Shown: in pieces, positions 61,256 to 64,000 of the stretch
Position numbering within the stretch: position 1 is the stretch's first letter
Layout of the letters: each line of letters starts with the position of its first letter
Assembly (NCBI GenBank): GCA_934169745.1
Contig: CAKPOE010000003.1
Coordinates: 1 to 64,000 of the forward strand
Source of the DNA: an uncultured Clostridia bacterium
Lineage (GTDB): Bacteria > Bacillota > Clostridia > TANB77 > UBA1234
Direction of reading: 5' to 3'
Length of the DNA stretch: 64,000 nucleotides
Position numbers and translations under genes: made by a program
Notes under the pieces: generated by a model
Told to the model about the DNA's origin: nothing
Seen by the model: the letters and a program-made list of their open reading frames with translations, nothing else
Databases searched by the model: none

Positions 61256-63187
61256 CTATTCAACTATTACTCTTCTTGTTGGTGCTGTATCACTTGCAAT
61301 ACCAACATTTCCGAAATATTCAGATAAAAATTGTTCAAAAGCTTCTTGGTCTTCAACTGACATATTTTCTTTCATCAATCTGATGTTTTCATCTGAAATT
61401 TTATTCGTAACAACATAATGTCCGTCGTGGAATTCAATAATATTAACAGCTTTATATGTTTCTGTTTCTGTAATCTTTGTAAAGTAGTGTGTTGCATTAT
61501 CCATAAACTTATCTAGCTTACCTTCAATTGTTTGCTCATTATTATGATCATATGTATATGGATTACCCTCTTTAATCGGAATACATTCTGTAATTCTTTC
61601 AATATATCTTGAACCGTCAAATCCTTTTTTCAAATGTACCTCAAAGTTCATAACATTAACAACCTGTATCTCTGCAACTTTTTCATTATTAAACATACCA
61701 ATTTTTAATAATGAGTTACGTAGAGATAATATCAAGTTATCAAAAGTTTTTGCGTGGTGAGTAAATATTGTAAATTTACTTGCAACCTGTGCCATCTGTA
61801 TCATCCATGCAGCAACTGCGTCCGTTGCAACCTCTCCTAGGATATTAACAGCACCATCAGTTTTCTTTTGAAGGTCTAGTCCCTCTTGTCCTGATACAGT
61901 ATCAGTCTCTCTAAATGTTAAAATATTTCTATTTGGATAAACTTTTCTTAGGTGTAACTCGAATGCTGTTTCTTGAACTCTTATGTTCAATGTTGGATAT
62001 ATGTATTTAATCATTGCCATAAGCATTGTTGTTTTACCACAACCCTGTTCACCAGTTAATGCTGTAACTCTGGCACCTTTTACAAGGAACTTAAGCATTG
62101 GAATTACAAATTCTTTTCCGTCTTGTCTAATTAAGTTTTCAAGTACTGCGTTTGGTATATCAAATTTTCTTACGAAGAAAGCCCATGATTCTGACATACT
62201 TGGTCTAACAACAACGACACGTGAGCCATCTTTCATTTCATTTATCTTGTAACCATTTGTATCTGATAATTGACCTGGATTATTATACTTGTATATGTTT
62301 TGACATACTCTCTTTAATTCATCAAAAGAACCAAAAGATAAGCAAGCCATTTGAATTGATTTACCATGATAAAATATCCATACACTATCGTAAGCTCTTG
62401 GAATTGTTTTTTCTGTTGTTTGTTTAATATAATCACCAAGTTGTGCAACCTGATACATAAATGACTCCGGAAGACCAGAAACACCACCAGAAATTCCATC
62501 GATATTCATATCTCTTACTTCATCAATAACACTAAAACCTTTGTAGTTTTGATATATTCTTTGAGATAATATATTTAATCTATCTTCGAAAGACAAATAG
62601 TCGTATTCTTTCTCAAATATTTCATTTATCTCTTCTGAAGTGATAACATAAGAAGGCGTTGCCGCACCATAAACAGTTTTTAAGTCATCAAGATGATATT
62701 TTGTAATCAATTCCGATAACGCATTGTAACCATACTGTTGTTTATACATATATAGCAATATATCAAATTTATCTATAGTAGTAAGTTTATCTGTATTATC
62801 AAAGTCAATAGCAGAAGTGATATTTACTTGATTAACACCATACTCTCTGTGTAACAAGTCAAATATCAAATCTTTGATATACTTTTTATCATTAACATCA
62901 CCATATGTACAGCCTTTTAAAGCTTTCTTAAGCTCATACTTCTTATTTTTTCTTCTACGTAATTCTTCTTCTGAAAGACCAATATCATAAAGATTTGTTC
63001 TAGTAATCTCATCAAGCCTTTTCTTTATGAACTCTGTCATCTGTTCAACCGTATAAGCTTTATTAGAAGAGTTTACCATTGTCTCCTCTCCTGTATTCTT
63101 CTTAGTAAACAAATACACAAAGAAGCCTATCAAAGCTGCTATCAAAATAAATATAAGTGCATAGTTTATAAACATTTGAGGCTTCAC
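61256..63187 (-). CDS. TadA/CpaF-like secretion ATPase with an N-terminal membrane helix
   Basis: 643 residues. A hydrophobic helix (about 8-28) at the N-terminus precedes a roughly 300-residue cytoplasmic part. Walker A is TGEQGCGKTT (about 379-388). The Walker B region reads GAVNILGEVATDAVAAWM (about 447), where GspE/TadA proteins have GEVRGxEA, followed by FTHHAKT (about 477) in place of the Asp/His-box HAN. It powers filament assembly in Tad systems. The membrane anchor and altered box residues are unusual for the family. Confidence 0.85.
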   Translation of the reverse strand: MKPQMFINYALIFILIAALIGFFVYLFTKKNTGEETMVNSSNKAYTVEQMTEFIKKRLDEITRTNLYDIGLSEEELRRRKNKKYELKKALKGCTYGDVNDKKYIKDLIFDLLHREYGVNQVNITSAIDFDNTDKLTTIDKFDILLYMYKQQYGYNALSELITKYHLDDLKTVYGAATPSYVITSEEINEIFEKEYDYLSFEDRLNILSQRIYQNYKGFSVIDEVRDMNIDGISGGVSGLPESFMYQVAQLGDYIKQTTEKTIPRAYDSVWIFYHGKSIQMACLSFGSFDELKRVCQNIYKYNNPGQLSDTNGYKINEMKDGSRVVVVRPSMSESWAFFVRKFDIPNAVLENLIRQDGKEFVIPMLKFLVKGARVTALTGEQGCGKTTMLMAMIKYIYPTLNIRVQETAFELHLRKVYPNRNILTFRETDTVSGQEGLDLQKKTDGAVNILGEVATDAVAAWMIQMAQVASKFTIFTHHAKTFDNLILSLRNSLLKIGMFNNEKVAEIQVVNVMNFEVHLKKGFDGSRYIERITECIPIKEGNPYTYDHNNEQTIEGKLDKFMDNATHYFTKITETETYKAVNIIEFHDGHYVVTNKISDENIRLMKENMSVEDQEAFEQFLSEYFGNVGIASDTAPTRRVIVE

Positions 63188-63199
63188 CCCTCCTCTTTT

Positions 63200-64000
63200 T
63201 TATCTTTGGCCTAATTTATTTTCTAATGCTGAAAGAATAGCATCAGAAAGTTTATTTGTCTCATTAATAAAATATCCATTTCTATCCGTAGCAATATCCG
63301 CATTGATGTTTGTTGCAAAGAAGTTTAATGCTTTACCTTCATTACACGCATCAAAAAATTGTGTGTTGTATGGTATTGTATAAATAGGCTTTTTGTAATT
63401 AAAGTTTCTTGCAATATTTTTGTTTGTATATGTTGAAAATCTATCATACTTTCCTATAACAGAAATTATAGGTTTTTCTTGAAGTATCTTCAACTCATTT
63501 ATATCTTTAAAAATCTTTTTAAGAACTTGCATCTTCTGACTCATGGTTAAAACAATTAAATCAGACTGTTGTAAAATTTGGTTTATTTCAGCACTATTAT
63601 AGCCCCTACTTAAATCAACCATTACTATATCATAAAGTCTGCTTGATTGCTCAATTATCATTGGCATGGTTTCAAGTACTCTGTCGTATGAGTCTTTATC
63701 GTTTTTAAATGTTCCATATAGCAATTCCAACTTGCCTCTCATTAAAGGACTAGCATAGTTTGAAATGTTTTCAGGGTTCAATTTATTACTTCTGTACAAC
63801 CTGTCCAAAGCATCCATACCTGTATCTGCAATATCAAGATTTCCCTTAGAACTCTTTTTGTCAAGATTATCAAACGATGTTTCTAAGTCCATATTTTGAT
63901 AATGTGTTTGAGTTAATAATATTTTATATTTGCTTTTAGAAGCCATACAACATGCTACAGCAACAATCGTTGAAGTTGTTGCTGTTTGCGTTGATTCAAC
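63200..64000 (-). CDS. TadZ/CpaE-like MinD-superfamily ATPase (5' end outside window)
   Basis: At least 266 residues; the frame is open to the window edge. The visible start of the ATPase reads STQTATTSTIVAVACCMASK, a deviant Walker A where KGGVGKTT is usual. Switch-like motifs are IVMVDLSRGYNSAEI and DLIVLTMSQK. The ATG at 63946 lies after the P-loop and is not the real start. TadZ/CpaE proteins position the Tad machinery at the pole. It lies 13 bases before the TadA-like ATPase gene. Confidence 0.75.
   Translation of the reverse strand, partial: VESTQTATTSTIVAVACCMASKSKYKILLTQTHYQNMDLETSFDNLDKKSSKGNLDIADTGMDALDRLYRSNKLNPENISNYASPLMRGKLELLYGTFKNDKDSYDRVLETMPMIIEQSSRLYDIVMVDLSRGYNSAEINQILQQSDLIVLTMSQKMQVLKKIFKDINELKILQEKPIISVIGKYDRFSTYTNKNIARNFNYKKPIYTIPYNTQFFDACNEGKALNFFATNINADIATDRNGYFINETNKLSDAILSALENKLGQR

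Overview
The window comes from a low-GC, spore-forming Gram-positive anaerobe, most likely an uncultured gut-type Clostridia lineage. The basis is: roughly one-third G+C, AGA-dominated arginine codons, GGAGG ribosome binding sites, many TTG and GTG starts, the sporulation genes spoVG, spoIIP and ytfJ (gerW), a class A RNase P RNA, and the Pta-AckA acetate pathway. Almost all of it is ordinary chromosome. No tRNA or rRNA gene, CRISPR array or intact insertion sequence was seen.

Layout. 1-4.8 kb is an accessory stretch: the 3' end of a CatB/Vat-type acetyltransferase, two XRE-type membrane regulators, a zinc-ribbon protein, a gene remnant, a DUF1697 protein, and a GntR-ABC transporter operon with a palindromic operator. 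4.8-5.8 kb holds a codon-outlier orphan gene and a transposase remnant. 5.8-14.6 kb is a polytopic membrane protein followed by scpB-addB-addA (chromosome segregation, recombinational repair). 14.6-24.5 kb carries an MreB/Mbl homologue, murC, spoVG, a modular cell-wall amidase, a DivIVA-like protein, spoIIP, a small holin-like membrane protein, DUF421-DUF4363 and a metallophosphoesterase. 25-32.4 kb contains mtaB interrupted by an in-frame TAG, a peptide-binding protein, SOS-controlled recA, recX, purine nucleoside phosphorylase, scpA, DUF2953 and ytfJ. 32.6-37.6 kb is an envelope-glycan operon: murJ, an O-antigen-ligase-like protein, a glycosyltransferase fused to DUF4330, and a second DUF4330 protein. 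38-46 kb has trmB, a dicarboxylate symporter, a polysaccharide deacetylase, rnpB, an RluA-type synthase, a Cys-rich protein, pta-ackA and a YneA-like LysM protein with LexA-like boxes. 46-53.6 kb has a tyrosine recombinase, a methyltransferase and an ABC transporter/two-component operon with a tandem repeat upstream of its promoter. 53.6-54.5 kb is a roughly 1 kb AT-rich non-coding block with an inverted-repeat pair.

The most unusual system is at 54.6-64.0 kb on the minus strand, running off the window edge. It is a Tad/type II-secretion-like assembly: a TadZ/MinD-like ATPase, a TadA/CpaF-like ATPase with its own N-terminal membrane anchor, a 784-residue apparent TadB-TadC fusion, and five small single-membrane-helix proteins. 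Three of these share an N-terminal [D/E]N-x-x-KAL pattern instead of the usual prepilin-peptidase site. A VanW-domain lipoprotein and a small two-helix membrane protein lie next to it.

A second theme is four single-gene units (4.9, 14.7, 24.5 and 45.2 kb). Each has its own sigma-A-type promoter and hairpin terminator, clearly higher G+C and CGN arginine codons, and no family I can recognise.
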